From Sphingomonas ginsenosidimutans (GTDB taxonomy: Bacteria > Pseudomonadota > Alphaproteobacteria > Sphingomonadales > Sphingomonadaceae): a stretch of 64,000 nt of DNA. The stretch is from NCBI RefSeq assembly GCF_002374835.1, contig NZ_NWVD01000007.1, positions 1-64,000 of the forward strand. Reading direction: 5' to 3'. The position numbers and the translations under genes are program-made. The notes beneath the pieces were generated by a model. It was not told the DNA's origin and did no database searches. It saw only the letters and a program-made list of their open reading frames with translations. Positions 35,320 through 45,091 of the stretch are shown here, piece by piece (the first letter of the stretch is position 1; every line of letters starts with the position of its first letter).

Positions 35320-36905
35320 CGGGACGTGGCTCTGCGACGAAGGAGGGAACGAAGGTCCGCCACGCGGAAGGCGCCGGTGGCGAAGCAGGCGAGGACATAG
35401 ATGGCGACGCCCGCGCCGACCAGCCCCGTCAGCGCGAGGCCGCGCCGCACGAGCGCGCCGGTCAGGAACGGATCGACGAACGGCGTGACCAGCAGCAGCG
35501 ACGCGCCCATCAGCAGCGCGGCGAGGATCAGCCGCGGCACCTTGCGTTTCACCTGCGGATCGAGCGCGAAATGCCCGCGGCGCGACAGGACGACGTACAG
35601 CGAGGCGACGTTGACCGTGGAGGCGAGCGCGGTCGCCAGCGGCGGGCCGATCTGCCCGATGTTCCAATGCGCCAGTGTCGGAATGAGGATGAGGTTGCCG
35701 ACCAGGTTGATCGCCACCGACCAGAGCGCGAGGCGCACCGGCGTCTTCGTATCGGCGCGCGCGTAGAAGCCGGGGGTCAGCACCTTGACCAGCACGTAGC
35801 TGGGCAGCCCGATCGAGAAGGCGGCGAGCGCCTGCGCCGCGCGGGTGGTGTCGGCCGCGCCGAACGCACCGTGCTGGAACAGCCCGCGCACGATCGGTTC
35901 GGCGGCGAAGACGAACGCGGCGGTGGCGGGCAGGGTGAGGAACAGCGCCAGTTCCAGCCCGCGGTTCTGCGTCTCCATCGCCTCTGCCTCGCGGCCCTCC
36001 GACAGGAGGCGCGAGACGACCGGCAGCAGGATCGTGCCCAGCCCGATGCCGATCAGGCCGAGCGGCAACTGGTTGAGCCGGTCAGCATAATAGATCGCCG
36101 AGATCGATCCCGCCGACAGCAGCCCGCCGGCCAGCGCGGTGGAGATGGCGAGGTTGATCTGCGCCGCGCCCGCGCCGGTGGCGGCGGGCACGATCAGCTT
36201 GAGCATCTGCTTCACGTCGTCGTCGATGCGCGGGCGCCGCAGCCGCAGGCTGACCCCGGCGCGCCGGCACGCCCACCACAGCCAGGCGAGTTGCAGCACG
36301 CCGCCGACGGTGACCGAAACCGCCTGCGCCCGCGCGGTGGCATAGGGATCACCGCCGTGGAAGAAGATCAGCGCGCTCACCATCGCGACGTTGAGCAGGA
36401 TCGGCGCGGCGGCATTGACCCAGAAACGGTGCAGCGAATTGAGGATCCCGCCTAGCAGCGAGACCAGCGAGATCAGCAAGAGATAGGGGATGGTGAAGCG
36501 CGACAGCATCACCGCGAAGGCGAATTGCTCCGCGCTGGGATGCTGGCGCTCGAACCCGCCGGACAGCGCCCAGGTGATCGGCCAGGCGGCGATCAGCATC
36601 GCGGCGGTGAAGATCAGCAGCACCGGCAGCAGCAGCGCCAGCGCGCGCTCCGCGAAATCGACCCCTGCCGCCGTCCCGCCGCCCTCGGCCACCTTGCGGT
36701 TGAACAGCGGGATGAACGCGGCGGAAAAGGCGCCCTCCGCGAACAGCGCGCGGAACATGTTGGGCAGGCGGAACGCGACGAAGAAGGCGTCGGATGCGAA
36801 GCCCGCACCGACATAGCTGGCCTGCAACGTATCGCGGACGAGCGCGAGCACGCGGCTGGCGAGCGTCAGCCCGCCGACCGAGCCCAGCGCCTTGACGAGG
36901 TTCAT
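35316..36905 (-). CDS. murJ: Lipid II flippase MurJ
   Basis: 529 residues with about 14 membrane helices. The N-terminus MNLVKALGSVGGLTLASRV, the RDTLQASYVGAG and FRLPNMFRALFAEGAFSAAF segments and the LNQLPLGLIGIGLGTILLP block are diagnostic of MurJ/MviN, including the arginines that line the cavity. It flips the peptidoglycan precursor lipid II to the periplasm. It lies between secB and trpS on the same strand. Confidence 0.96.
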   Translation of the reverse strand: MNLVKALGSVGGLTLASRVLALVRDTLQASYVGAGFASDAFFVAFRLPNMFRALFAEGAFSAAFIPLFNRKVAEGGGTAAGVDFAERALALLLPVLLIFTAAMLIAAWPITWALSGGFERQHPSAEQFAFAVMLSRFTIPYLLLISLVSLLGGILNSLHRFWVNAAAPILLNVAMVSALIFFHGGDPYATARAQAVSVTVGGVLQLAWLWWACRRAGVSLRLRRPRIDDDVKQMLKLIVPAATGAGAAQINLAISTALAGGLLSAGSISAIYYADRLNQLPLGLIGIGLGTILLPVVSRLLSEGREAEAMETQNRGLELALFLTLPATAAFVFAAEPIVRGLFQHGAFGAADTTRAAQALAAFSIGLPSYVLVKVLTPGFYARADTKTPVRLALWSVAINLVGNLILIPTLAHWNIGQIGPPLATALASTVNVASLYVVLSRRGHFALDPQVKRKVPRLILAALLMGASLLLVTPFVDPFLTGALVRRGLALTGLVGAGVAIYVLACFATGAFRVADLRSLLRRRATSR

Positions 36906-36932
36906 GCCGAGCGCCCGCCGCGACGATCGCGA

Positions 36933-37442
36933 TCAGGCGTGGCCGACCTCGTCACCGAACTGGATGCCCTGGGCCTGCGCCTGCTGGAGGAACAAGGCGT
37001 TGAAGTCGATCGGCTCCAGCAGCAGCGGCGGGAAGCCGCCGTCGCGGATCGCATCGGCGACGACGCGGCGCGCGAAGGGGAACAGCAGGCGCGGCCCTTC
37101 GCCCAGCAGGAACGGCTGGACATGCTCGGCCGGCACGTTGCGCAGCCCGAACAGCCCGGCGTAGGACAGTTCGGCGATGAACGCGGTCTTCCCCGCGGAG
37201 GTGGCACGCACCTCGATCTTCAGCGTCACTTCGTGGACTTCGTCACCGACCTGCGCGGCGGCGATGTCGAACTGGACGTTGATTTCGGGCGGCTGCTGTT
37301 CCTGGAAGATCGCCGGGGCGTTCGGATTTTCGAACGACAGGTCCTTCACATATTGCGAGATCAGCCCGGCCGCCGGCGCGGTGTCGGCGCCGTTCGCCAG
37401 CGGTTCGCCGCCGGTGGCGTTCGGATAGCCCTGTTCGTCCAT
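36933..37442 (-). CDS. secB: Protein-export chaperone SecB
   Basis: 169 residues. AAGGGACG upstream supports ATG 37442. After a 25-residue Gly/Ala-rich lead comes the SecB fold: YVKDLSFENPNAP, EVTLKIEVRA, AFIAELSYAGLF and CPxxLFPFARR-like LLFPFARRVVADAIRDGGFPPL. It holds preproteins unfolded and delivers them to SecA. The gene is divergent from the TimA-type gene, with about 157 bp between. Confidence 0.95.
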   Translation of the reverse strand: MDEQGYPNATGGEPLANGADTAPAAGLISQYVKDLSFENPNAPAIFQEQQPPEINVQFDIAAAQVGDEVHEVTLKIEVRATSAGKTAFIAELSYAGLFGLRNVPAEHVQPFLLGEGPRLLFPFARRVVADAIRDGGFPPLLLEPIDFNALFLQQAQAQGIQFGDEVGHA

Positions 37443-37599
37443 TTTTCGTCCCTTCGCATGGCGGCACGCCCGGTCCGGCGGGCGGCGCGTAAGTGACGGG
37501 CGGTTAGCAGCGCGACCGGCGGGATACAATGCGAGCGTCGATGATTTGAAAGTCGGCGCGCCGACGCCTATGTGATACGTCCAGCATAGTGGAGTTGCC

Positions 37600-38244
37600 G
37601 TGTTCTACGTTGTCGTACTCGCCATGGTCGCGGCCTTCCTGGCGCTGCGCCTGTATTCGGTGCTGGGAAAGCGCGGCGGGCACGAACAGCCCCTGCCGCG
37701 CGCCGCCGAGGAGCGGGTTGCCGCGCCGGTGATGCCGCGCCCCGTCGATGCCGCGCCCGACGTGCGCGAGCCGGCGGCGCGCCCGTTCGAGGGGGCGGCC
37801 GAAGCTGGGCTGCGCGCGATCGTACAGGCCGAGCCGGGGTTCGACGTGGCCCGCTTCGTCGAAGGGGCGAAGGGCGCGTACCGTATGGTGCTGGAGGCGT
37901 TCTGGCGCGGCGACGAACAGGCGCTGCGCACGCTGGTGACCGACGACGTCTTCGCCAGTTTCTCCCAGGCGATCGCCGAGCGGCGAGAGGCCGGGCATGT
38001 GTTGGACAACCGGCTGGTGACGATCGAACGGGCGGTGATCTCCGCCGCGTCGGTGCAGAACGGCGAGGCGCGGATCACGGTGCGGTTCGATGCGGACATC
38101 GCCGCGGTGACGCGCGATGGCGAGGGACAGGTGATCGCCGGTTCCACCAGCGACGCGATCGAAACCCATGACGAATGGACGTTCGTGCGCACGATGCGCA
38201 GTACCGATCCCAACTGGCTGCTCGCCGACACCGACGAGGCGTAG
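37600..38244 (+). CDS. Tim44/TimA-family protein
   Basis: 214 residues from a GTG. An N-terminal helix (MFYVVVLAMVAAFLALRLY) anchors it. A charged Pro/Ala linker reaches about residue 75, then a Tim44-like domain follows (FVEGAKGAYRMVLEAFWRGD, DDVFASFSQAI, WTFVRTM). Alphaproteobacterial TimA resembles mitochondrial Tim44, which links the import motor to the translocon; the bacterial role is unsettled. The order TimA, mltA, Smr is a recurrent cluster in this group. Confidence 0.9.
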   Translation: MFYVVVLAMVAAFLALRLYSVLGKRGGHEQPLPRAAEERVAAPVMPRPVDAAPDVREPAARPFEGAAEAGLRAIVQAEPGFDVARFVEGAKGAYRMVLEAFWRGDEQALRTLVTDDVFASFSQAIAERREAGHVLDNRLVTIERAVISAASVQNGEARITVRFDADIAAVTRDGEGQVIAGSTSDAIETHDEWTFVRTMRSTDPNWLLADTDEA

Positions 38245-38277
38245 AACGACCCGCGGGCGCGGCGACAAGGGGGATCG

Positions 38278-39594
38278 ATGACGAGAAGCGGGATGATCGC
38301 GCTGGCGGGGGCGCTGGCGCTGGGCGGTTGTGTCGGCGGCGGCACGCTGCCCGATACGACCGGGAACGCGCCCCCGCCGCACGCCGGCACGACCCGCCCC
38401 TGGACGCCATCGCATATCCCCGTCCGTCAGCCGATGCCTTCCGTCCCGCTTCCACCGGTGGCGGGCGGCGTGATTCCCGCGGCCGCGACCAACGCGGCGG
38501 CGGCGGGGCTGATGCGCGGTCCCGACGCGCTGAGTCTGCCGTTCGATTCGACGCAGGCGGCGGGGGCGCTGGCGGCGTTCCGCGTGAGCTGCCCCAGCCT
38601 GATCGTCCGCGCCGACACCTCCGGGCTGGCGAACGGGGCCGACTGGCAGCCGGCCTGCGCCGCCGCGGCGCAGACCGCGCCGCGCGATGCCGCCGCCTTC
38701 TTCCAGCGGTGGTTCGAGCCGGTGCAGGTCGGCGACGGCCGCGCCTTCGCCACCGGCTATTACATACCGGAGATCGCCGGGTCGCGCGAGTCGCGGCCCG
38801 GCTATGCGCCGATCTACGCGCGGCCGGACGACCTGATCGACGTCGATCTGGGGGCCTTTTCCCCGGCGCTGGCGGGCAAGTCGATCCGCGGGCGCGTGGC
38901 GGGACGCAAGCTGGTGCCCTATTACGATCGCACCGCGATCGAACAGGGCGCGCTGAACGGGCGCGCGCGCATCCTTGGCTATGCGGTCGATCCGGTCGAG
39001 CTGTTCTTCCTGCAGGTGCAGGGATCGGGGCTGGTGCGGATGCCGGACGGGTCGATCCTGCGCATCGGTTACGACAGCCAGAACGGCCGCGACTACACCG
39101 GCATCGGCGCGCTGATGAAGAGCCGCGGGCTGCTCCAGCCGGGGCAGACGTCGATGCAGGGGATCGTCGCCTGGCTGCACGCCCATCCCGAGGAAGGGCG
39201 CGCGATCATGCGCGAGAACAAGAGCTACGTGTTCTTCCGCGAACTGTCGGGCGCGCCGCTCGGGGCGCTGGGCCTGCCGGTCAGCGGCGGCGCCACCGTC
39301 GCCGCGGACCCGGCGTTCATTCCGCTGGGCGCGCCGGTGTTCCTGTCGATGGACCGCGCCGACGCCAATGGCGTGTGGATCGCGCAGGATACCGGCGGCG
39401 CGATCAAGGGCGCCAACCGCGTCGATACCTTCTGGGGCGCGGGCGAGGAGGCACGTGCGATCGCGGGCGGGATGAGCGCGCGCGGCACCGCTTTCGTGCT
39501 GCTGCCGATCGGCAGTTACGACCGCTGGCTGGCGCGCGGCGGCAGTGCGGCGGCAACCGGAGGCAGCGGTGGCGGGTCGACGCCTCGGCGCTGA
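38278..39594 (+). CDS. mltA: Membrane-bound lytic transglycosylase A
   Basis: 438 residues. A lipoprotein signal ends at LGGC (residue 18), so the enzyme is probably anchored in the outer membrane. The MltA and 3D domains are present: ATGYYIPEIAGS, the FFLQVQGSG segment, GQTSMQGIVAWL and, at the end, the catalytic aspartate region IAQDTGGAIKGANRVDTFWG. It cleaves glycan strands of peptidoglycan to anhydromuropeptides. AAGGGGG precedes the ATG. Confidence 0.94.
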   Translation: MTRSGMIALAGALALGGCVGGGTLPDTTGNAPPPHAGTTRPWTPSHIPVRQPMPSVPLPPVAGGVIPAAATNAAAAGLMRGPDALSLPFDSTQAAGALAAFRVSCPSLIVRADTSGLANGADWQPACAAAAQTAPRDAAAFFQRWFEPVQVGDGRAFATGYYIPEIAGSRESRPGYAPIYARPDDLIDVDLGAFSPALAGKSIRGRVAGRKLVPYYDRTAIEQGALNGRARILGYAVDPVELFFLQVQGSGLVRMPDGSILRIGYDSQNGRDYTGIGALMKSRGLLQPGQTSMQGIVAWLHAHPEEGRAIMRENKSYVFFRELSGAPLGALGLPVSGGATVAADPAFIPLGAPVFLSMDRADANGVWIAQDTGGAIKGANRVDTFWGAGEEARAIAGGMSARGTAFVLLPIGSYDRWLARGGSAAATGGSGGGSTPRR

Positions 39595-40117
39595 CGAGGA
39601 GGCGTTGTGGGCGCGGGTGCGCGCAACGGTGCGCGCCCTGCCGGGACGGCGTAGCGCCGAGTCGGCCACGGCGGCACCGCCGTCGCTGCCCGCACCACGG
39701 CCACCGCGCGTCGCGGCGCCGGCAACGGCGCCCGTCGCATCCTTTCCCACGCGCGCGCCCGGCCACACGCTGGACGGTGGCTGGGATCGGCGTCTTGCCA
39801 GCGGGGTGGTCGCGCCCGACCGGACGATCGATCTGCACGGCCACACGCTGTCGTCCGCCCATGCCGCGCTGGACCGCGGGGTGGCGCAGGCGATCGCACA
39901 CGGCGACCGCGTGATCTTGCTGGTGACGGGGAAGCCGCCACGCCCCGACAGCCACCGCCCGCACGCGCGCGGCGCGATCCGCGCGTCGATCGAAGACTGG
40001 TTGCGGCTGTCGCGCCATGCCGGGGCGATCGCGGCGATCCGCAGCGCCCATCCCCGCCACGGCGGTTCGGGCGCGCTTTACGTCATTCTTCGCCGGCCGC
40101 GCGCGACCAACTCTTAA
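39569..40117 (+). CDS. Smr-domain protein (MutS2-like nuclease domain)
   Basis: 182 residues if GTG 39569 is used, which overlaps the end of mltA by 26 bp. A Pro/Ala-rich N-terminal half is followed by an Smr domain at about 80-175 with the LDLHG-type motif IDLHGHTL, then VILLVTGK and a C-terminal YVILRR. Smr domains bind or cut nucleic acid. The exact start is uncertain because the overlap region offers no clear ribosome site. Confidence 0.85.
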   Translation: MAGRRLGADEEALWARVRATVRALPGRRSAESATAAPPSLPAPRPPRVAAPATAPVASFPTRAPGHTLDGGWDRRLASGVVAPDRTIDLHGHTLSSAHAALDRGVAQAIAHGDRVILLVTGKPPRPDSHRPHARGAIRASIEDWLRLSRHAGAIAAIRSAHPRHGGSGALYVILRRPRATNS

Positions 40118-40181
40118 CCTTTTGCTGTCAAACCCCTGCGCCACTGCCACGACGGTTGGTGACGAGGGGGCCGCGACATCA

Positions 40182-41831
40182 ATGGCGATTGCCGGGCATA
40201 GAAAGCTGACATTGCTCGGCCTGGGAACGACGACCGCGCTCGTCTTGCCGCTGGTTGCGGCGATCGCAATGCCCGATCATCGGCTGGACCATATGCTGAT
40301 CGCGACCCTGCCGTTCATGGCGGTCGGCTGGCTGGTGACGGTGTACTGGCTGGTGCGGGTGCGCAGCGGCATTTCGGCGGCGGTCGCGCGCGTGGAAACC
40401 GCGGCGGGCGGCGATCTGACGACGCCGATCCCGGCGGAGGCCGCGGCGATCACCCCGAAGCTGGCCTATGCGATCGATACGCTGTTCGCGCGGCTTCGCG
40501 ACGATCTGTCGCAGGCCAACGACAGCGCGGCACGCGATCCGCTGACCGGGCTGGCGAGCCGTTCGCATTTCCTGCGCGAGGTCGACGAGATGATCGAGCG
40601 GATGCCAGGCGATGGCGGCGCGGCGCTGTTCTTCGTCGACCTCGATCGGTTCAAGGCGATCAACGACACGCGCGGCCATGCCTGCGGCGACCGACTGCTG
40701 GCGAAGGTGGCTGACCGGCTGCGCGCGATCACCTCCACCGTGTGCCCGGACGGATCGCTGATCGGGCGGCTGGCGGGCGACGAATTCACGCTGATGTGCC
40801 CCACGCTGGACGACGATGCGACCATCGACACGATCGGGCAGGCGATCCTGTCGACGCTGGAGGCGCCGTTCGCGATCGACGGCGCGTCGATCGCGGTGGG
40901 CGCGTCGGTTGGCGTGGCGCGCTATCCCGACCATGGCGCGACGTTGCGCGACCTGATGGCCGCGGCAGATGCGGCGATGTACCATTCGAAGGCGGGCGGG
41001 CGCGGGCGCGTGTCGCAATATGATGCGAAGCTGGCGTCCGAGCTGGACGACCGCAACCGGCTGGACCGCGAGTTGCGCGCCGCCGTCCGCCAGGAGCAGT
41101 TCGCGCTGGCGTTCCAGCCGCAGATCGCGCTGGCCGACGGCGCGCTGCTGGTGAGCGAGGCGCTGCTGCGCTGGCGCCACCCGACGCAGGGGCTGCGCCC
41201 GGCGGCCGAATTCCTGTCGCGTGCCGAGATCACCGGGCAGATGGGCGCGATCAGCGACTGGGTGGCTCACCATGCCGCCGACACCGCCGCGCGCTGGCAC
41301 AGAGAGGGGCGGGCGGGGCGACTGGCGCTGAACGTCGGGCGTCAGCAGGTGGACGACACGGAATTCCTGACGCGGTTGATGGAAGCGTTCCTGGAGGCGC
41401 GCGCGCCGCTCGCGCGGCTGGAGGTGGAATTGCCCGAAAGCGTCGCCATGTCCTGTTCGCGTGCGGCGCTGGACATGCTCGCGACGTTGCGGCGCGCGGG
41501 GGCGCGGATCACGATCGACGATTTCGGGATCGGCGAATCGAACGTCCAGCGGCTGCGTGCGCTGCCGGTCGACCGAATCAAGCTGGACCGCGTGCTGGTG
41601 CGCGACGTGGCGGTCGATCATGGCGCGCGCACGATCCTGCACGCGCTGGTCGGGCTGGTCCATGGCCTGGGGTGCGACGCGGTGGCGGAAGGTGTGGAAA
41701 CCGACGCGCAGATCGACGTGCTGCGCGTGATGGGGTGCGACGCGATCCAGGGCTATGCCGTGGCGCGCCCGATGGAGGACGAGGCGCTGGCGCGGTGGAT
41801 CGGCGTCAACGCGGCGCGAGCGCGCGCGTGA
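40182..41831 (+). CDS. Membrane GGDEF-EAL protein (c-di-GMP turnover)
   Basis: 549 residues. Two membrane helices at about 10-60 are followed by a short HAMP-like linker. The GGDEF domain has DPLTGLASR and the signature AGDEF (198-202), so the first glycine is alanine, a variant tolerated in some active cyclases. The EAL domain has EAL at 326-328, LNVGRQQ, IDDFGIGESN, KLDRVLV, EGVE and QGYAVARPM. VELPES replaces the more usual E-x-T-E-S, which could lower phosphodiesterase activity. It is convergent with dapE, overlapping by 26 bp. Confidence 0.92.
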   Translation: MAIAGHRKLTLLGLGTTTALVLPLVAAIAMPDHRLDHMLIATLPFMAVGWLVTVYWLVRVRSGISAAVARVETAAGGDLTTPIPAEAAAITPKLAYAIDTLFARLRDDLSQANDSAARDPLTGLASRSHFLREVDEMIERMPGDGGAALFFVDLDRFKAINDTRGHACGDRLLAKVADRLRAITSTVCPDGSLIGRLAGDEFTLMCPTLDDDATIDTIGQAILSTLEAPFAIDGASIAVGASVGVARYPDHGATLRDLMAAADAAMYHSKAGGRGRVSQYDAKLASELDDRNRLDRELRAAVRQEQFALAFQPQIALADGALLVSEALLRWRHPTQGLRPAAEFLSRAEITGQMGAISDWVAHHAADTAARWHREGRAGRLALNVGRQQVDDTEFLTRLMEAFLEARAPLARLEVELPESVAMSCSRAALDMLATLRRAGARITIDDFGIGESNVQRLRALPVDRIKLDRVLVRDVAVDHGARTILHALVGLVHGLGCDAVAEGVETDAQIDVLRVMGCDAIQGYAVARPMEDEALARWIGVNAARARA

Positions 41832-42930
41832 CGATGCCGGTGTAGATCCGGGTCAGCTGTTCCAGATCGGCGATCGCCACCGCCTCGTCCGCCTTGTGCA
41901 TCGTGGCGTTGATGAGGCCGAATTCCACCACCGGGCACAGGGCGCGCAGGAAGCGCGCGTCGGACGTGCCGCCGGTGGTCGACAGATCGGGGACGCGGCC
42001 CGTTTCCGCCTCGATCGCGGCGGATACCAGCGCGGACAGCGCGCCCGGCTCGGTCAGGAACGCCTCACCCGAGATGCGCGGGGTGACGATCGCCTCGGGC
42101 GCGTGCGCACGGGCGATCGCGGCGATCCGTTCGGCCAGCGCCGCGCCGGTGTGCCGGTCGTTGAAGCGGATGCTGATCCGCGCGCCGGCGCGTGCCGGGA
42201 TCACGTTGGTGGCCGGATTGCCGACGGTGATGTCGGTGATTTCCAGGTTCGACGGCTGGAACCAGTCGGTGCCGTCGTCCAGCACCAGCGCGTCCAGATC
42301 GCGCAGGATCGCCACGAGCCGCGGGATCGGATTGTCGGCCAGATGCGGGTAGGCGACATGCCCCTGGCGCCCGGGCACGTCGATCCAGATGTTGACCGAT
42401 CCGCGCCGGCCGACCTTCACCATATCCCCCAGTGCGGCGACGCTGGTCGGTTCGCCGACGACGCACATGTCGGGGGCGATCGCGCGTGCACGCATCCGTT
42501 CGATCAGCGCGACGGTGCCGAACGTCGCCGGCCCTTCCTCGTCGCCCGTGATGATGAGGGTGAGGCGCCCGGTATCGGGGGCGTGCCGGATCGCGGCGAC
42601 GAAGGCGGCGATCGCCCCTTTCATATCCACCGCGCCGCGCCCGTGAAGCAGCCCGCCGCGCACGTCGGGGACGAACGGCCCGGCGGTCCAGCCATCGCCC
42701 GGCGGGACCACGTCGACATGCCCGGCAAAGGCGAGGTGCGGGCCGGAATCGCCACGGGTGGCCAGCAGGTTCTCGACCGGGCCGTCCGGCGCCTCGCCCG
42801 CGACGAACCGCTCCACCGCGAAGCCGAGCGGGACGAGTGCCGCCTCCAGCACGTCGAACACACGGCCGCGTGCGGGCGTTACGCTGTCGGCGGCGATCAG
42901 ATCGCTTGCCAATCGGACGACATCGATCAT
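41806..42930 (-). CDS. dapE: Succinyl-diaminopimelate desuccinylase
   Basis: 374 residues. M20 metallopeptidase motifs: FAGHVDVVPPGD near 65-76, GRGAVDMKGA, GDEEGPA, and a C-terminal GGTSDARFL. The length and the opening DLIAADSVTPARG are those of DapE, which makes diaminopimelate for lysine and peptidoglycan. The 3' end overlaps the convergent GGDEF-EAL gene, and its start is 14 bp from the divergent cupin gene. Confidence 0.94.
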   Translation of the reverse strand: MIDVVRLASDLIAADSVTPARGRVFDVLEAALVPLGFAVERFVAGEAPDGPVENLLATRGDSGPHLAFAGHVDVVPPGDGWTAGPFVPDVRGGLLHGRGAVDMKGAIAAFVAAIRHAPDTGRLTLIITGDEEGPATFGTVALIERMRARAIAPDMCVVGEPTSVAALGDMVKVGRRGSVNIWIDVPGRQGHVAYPHLADNPIPRLVAILRDLDALVLDDGTDWFQPSNLEITDITVGNPATNVIPARAGARISIRFNDRHTGAALAERIAAIARAHAPEAIVTPRISGEAFLTEPGALSALVSAAIEAETGRVPDLSTTGGTSDARFLRALCPVVEFGLINATMHKADEAVAIADLEQLTRIYTGIVTRALAPR

Positions 42931-42944
42931 GTTCGGAGGTTCCC

Positions 42945-43379
42945 GTGCCCAAAATTGTGCTCGACACCATCCCGCCGGCGGAAGGCAGCGACTATCCCGA
43001 ACCGTTCGCGGCGGCCGCCTCCGACCGCCTCGTCCGCGACCTGTCGTCGGCGGCCGGGCTGCGCGATATCGTCGCGACGCATGTCGTGGTGCCGCCAGGC
43101 GGCTGGTCGTCGCAGCGGCACTGGCACGAGGGGGAGGACGAGATCGTCGTCATCCTGTCCGGCGCGGCCGTGCTGGTCGACGATCATGGCACCCATCCGA
43201 TGCGCGCCGGCGACATCGCGGTGTTTCCCAAGGGGGACGGCAACGCGCACCACCTGCGCAACGACAGCGACGAACCGTGCGTGCTGTTCGCGGTCAGCCG
43301 GCCCGAGGCGTCGACCGTTCATTACCCGGATATCGCGATGCGCTGGCACCCCGATACGGGCTATTCCCGCGAATCGTAG
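42945..43379 (+). CDS. Cupin-domain protein
   Basis: 144 residues from a GTG placed five bases after GGAGG. The double cupin motif is present: HWHEGEDEIVVILSG with the first metal ligands, and GDIAVFPKGDGNAHHLRN with the second histidines. A YPDIAMRWHPDTGY tail resembles auxin-binding-like cupins of proteobacteria. Function unknown; a small metal-dependent enzyme or sensor is likely. Confidence 0.85.
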   Translation: MPKIVLDTIPPAEGSDYPEPFAAAASDRLVRDLSSAAGLRDIVATHVVVPPGGWSSQRHWHEGEDEIVVILSGAAVLVDDHGTHPMRAGDIAVFPKGDGNAHHLRNDSDEPCVLFAVSRPEASTVHYPDIAMRWHPDTGYSRES

Positions 43380-43387
43380 ATCCGGCA

Positions 43388-44050
43388 TCAGGCGAGCGGC
43401 TGCTCGAACTTCTCGATCACCCATTCCTCTTCCTGCGCGGCGGCGATCCAGTCCTGCAGGAAGGGGTGACCCAGCACCGCGGAGATATAGGCGAGGGCAA
43501 AGCGCGGGGCGGGCAGCGAATAGGTGACGATGCGCGTGCACACCGGCGCAAACATGATGTCGGCGGCGCCGAACGTGCCGAACAGGAAATCACCCTCGCC
43601 GCCGAACCGCGCGCGCGCCTGCGCCCACAGTTCGAACAGTCGCGCCAGATCCGCGCGCACGTCGGCGTCCGGGGGCACCGGATCGAACGCGCGGCGGATG
43701 TTCATGCTGTGCTTGCGGCGCAGCGCGACGAAGCTGGAGTGCATTTCGGCGGCCATCGACCGCGCCATCGCGCGCGCCGCATCGTCCGCCGGCCAGAAGC
43801 GGTCGCGCCCGACCTTGTCGGCGAGATAGTCGACGATCGCGAGACTGTCCCACACCACCGCGTCGCCGTCCCACAGGATCGGGACCTTGCCGGACGAAGG
43901 CGCGAACTCGGCGCCTTCGCGGCGGCGGTCCCATTCCTCGTCATAGAGGGGCACGACGACTTCCTCGAACGGCAGGCCGGACTGACGACAGGCAAGCCAG
44001 CCGCGCAGCGACCAGGAGGAATAGGCCTTGTTGCCGATGATGAGCTTCAT
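43388..44050 (-). CDS. Glutathione S-transferase
   Basis: 220 residues. The thioredoxin-like half begins MKLIIGNKAYSSWSLRGWL, with the activating serine in the YSSWS segment, and contains GKVPILWDGDAVVWDSLAI (cis-Pro and glutathione-binding Ser). The C-terminal half is the helical GST domain. It resembles the GstA/YfcF-like class. Conjugation or reduction of small electrophiles is the expected activity. It lies 8 bp from the convergent cupin gene. Confidence 0.88.
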   Translation of the reverse strand: MKLIIGNKAYSSWSLRGWLACRQSGLPFEEVVVPLYDEEWDRRREGAEFAPSSGKVPILWDGDAVVWDSLAIVDYLADKVGRDRFWPADDAARAMARSMAAEMHSSFVALRRKHSMNIRRAFDPVPPDADVRADLARLFELWAQARARFGGEGDFLFGTFGAADIMFAPVCTRIVTYSLPAPRFALAYISAVLGHPFLQDWIAAAQEEEWVIEKFEQPLA

Positions 44051-44221
44051 GACCGCCGGGTTAGGCGGTGGCGCGCGGCAGGGCAACACGCGCCATGTCG
44101 TCAATTCGGGTAGCGTCGCCGCTGGTGACGCGCCCGTTAACCGCGCTTCTCCACCGGGCGGAAGAGACCCGCAGATAGCCTTTGCCCCGTCATCAGGACC
44201 ATTGAGGGGGACGATCCTGCC

Positions 44222-44389
44222 ATGCTGAACGCGACCAACGACACCATCGCCTGCACCGCATCGCTGTCGCCGCGCGCGCCCGCTTTCCTGCGGGAACCCA
44301 GCTTCGTGTTCGAGCGCCCGGTGCCGGTGCCAAGCCGTTCCGAACAGCTGCGCGCGCAGATCGTCGCGGCCCAGGATATGCGGCGCTGA
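44222..44389 (+). CDS. Small hypothetical protein
   Basis: 55 residues: MLNATNDTIACTASLSPRA, later FVFERPVPVPSRSEQLRAQ, ending QDMRR. GAGGGGG lies about ten bases before the ATG. No membrane segment, one cysteine, Pro/Arg-rich. It fills the gap between two minus-strand genes (GST and engB). No family recognised; a chance frame cannot be excluded. Confidence 0.45.
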   Translation: MLNATNDTIACTASLSPRAPAFLREPSFVFERPVPVPSRSEQLRAQIVAAQDMRR

Positions 44390-44410
44390 TCCGCGGCTTC
44401 GACGCGGTCG

Positions 44411-45091
44411 TCAGACGATCGCGTCGATGACCGCGGCGCGCAGTTCGGGGATGCCCATCCCCAGCTCGCTCGACGTCGCGATGATCTCCGGGTGGGCAGC
44501 GGGGTGCTTGCGCGCCTCGTCCGCGGTCGCCTGCGTCACGGCGGCCAGATCGGTCGCCTTGACCTTGTCCGCCTTGGTCAGGACCAGGCGATAGCCGACC
44601 GCCGCCTTGTCCAGCATTTCCAGCACCTCGCGATCGACATCCTTGATGCCGTGGCGACTGTCGATCAGCACCAGCGCGCGCTTGAGCACCTGCCGCCCGC
44701 GCAGATAGTCGTTCACCAGGAAGCGCCACTTCTTGACCATGTCCTTCGGCGCCTTGGCAAAGCCGTAGCCGGGCATGTCGACGAGGCGGAAGGTGAGCGG
44801 CGCGCCGACGTCGAAGAAATTCAGCTCCTGCGTGCGACCCGGCGTGACCGACGTGCGCGCCAGCGCCTTGCGCCCCGCCAGCGCGTTGAGCAGCGAGGAC
44901 TTGCCGACGTTCGAGCGGCCGGCGAACGCCACCTCTGGTGCGTCGGGCGCGGGCAGAAATTGCAGCGCGGGCGCCGATTTCAGGAAGTCGATCCGCCCCG
45001 CGAACAGCCGGCGCCCTGCCTCGATCCGCGCCGCCGCGGCATCATCGTCGGGAACGGGCACGGGAGCGGGCTGGGGGGTATCGTCGGTCAC
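44411..45091 (-). CDS. engB: Ribosome-biogenesis GTPase EngB/YihA
   Basis: 226 residues from a GTG overlapping the yidC stop (GTGA). G motifs: [12 protein letters not shown] (G1), a [11 protein letters not shown] switch (G2), DMPGYGFA (G3), TKADKVK (G4). A 50-residue acidic/proline lead precedes the GTPase. It assists large-subunit assembly. It is coupled to yidC. Confidence 0.95.
   Translation of the reverse strand: MTDDTPQPAPVPVPDDDAAAARIEAGRRLFAGRIDFLKSAPALQFLPAPDAPEVAFAGRSNVGKSSLLNALAGRKALARTSVTPGRTQELNFFDVGAPLTFRLVDMPGYGFAKAPKDMVKKWRFLVNDYLRGRQVLKRALVLIDSRHGIKDVDREVLEMLDKAAVGYRLVLTKADKVKATDLAAVTQATADEARKHPAAHPEIIATSSELGMGIPELRAAVIDAIV

Noticed and set aside
37504..39846. 780-codon minus-strand frame opposite TimA and mltA
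   Set aside because: Antisense shadow with no family resemblance; the plus-strand genes have clear signatures.
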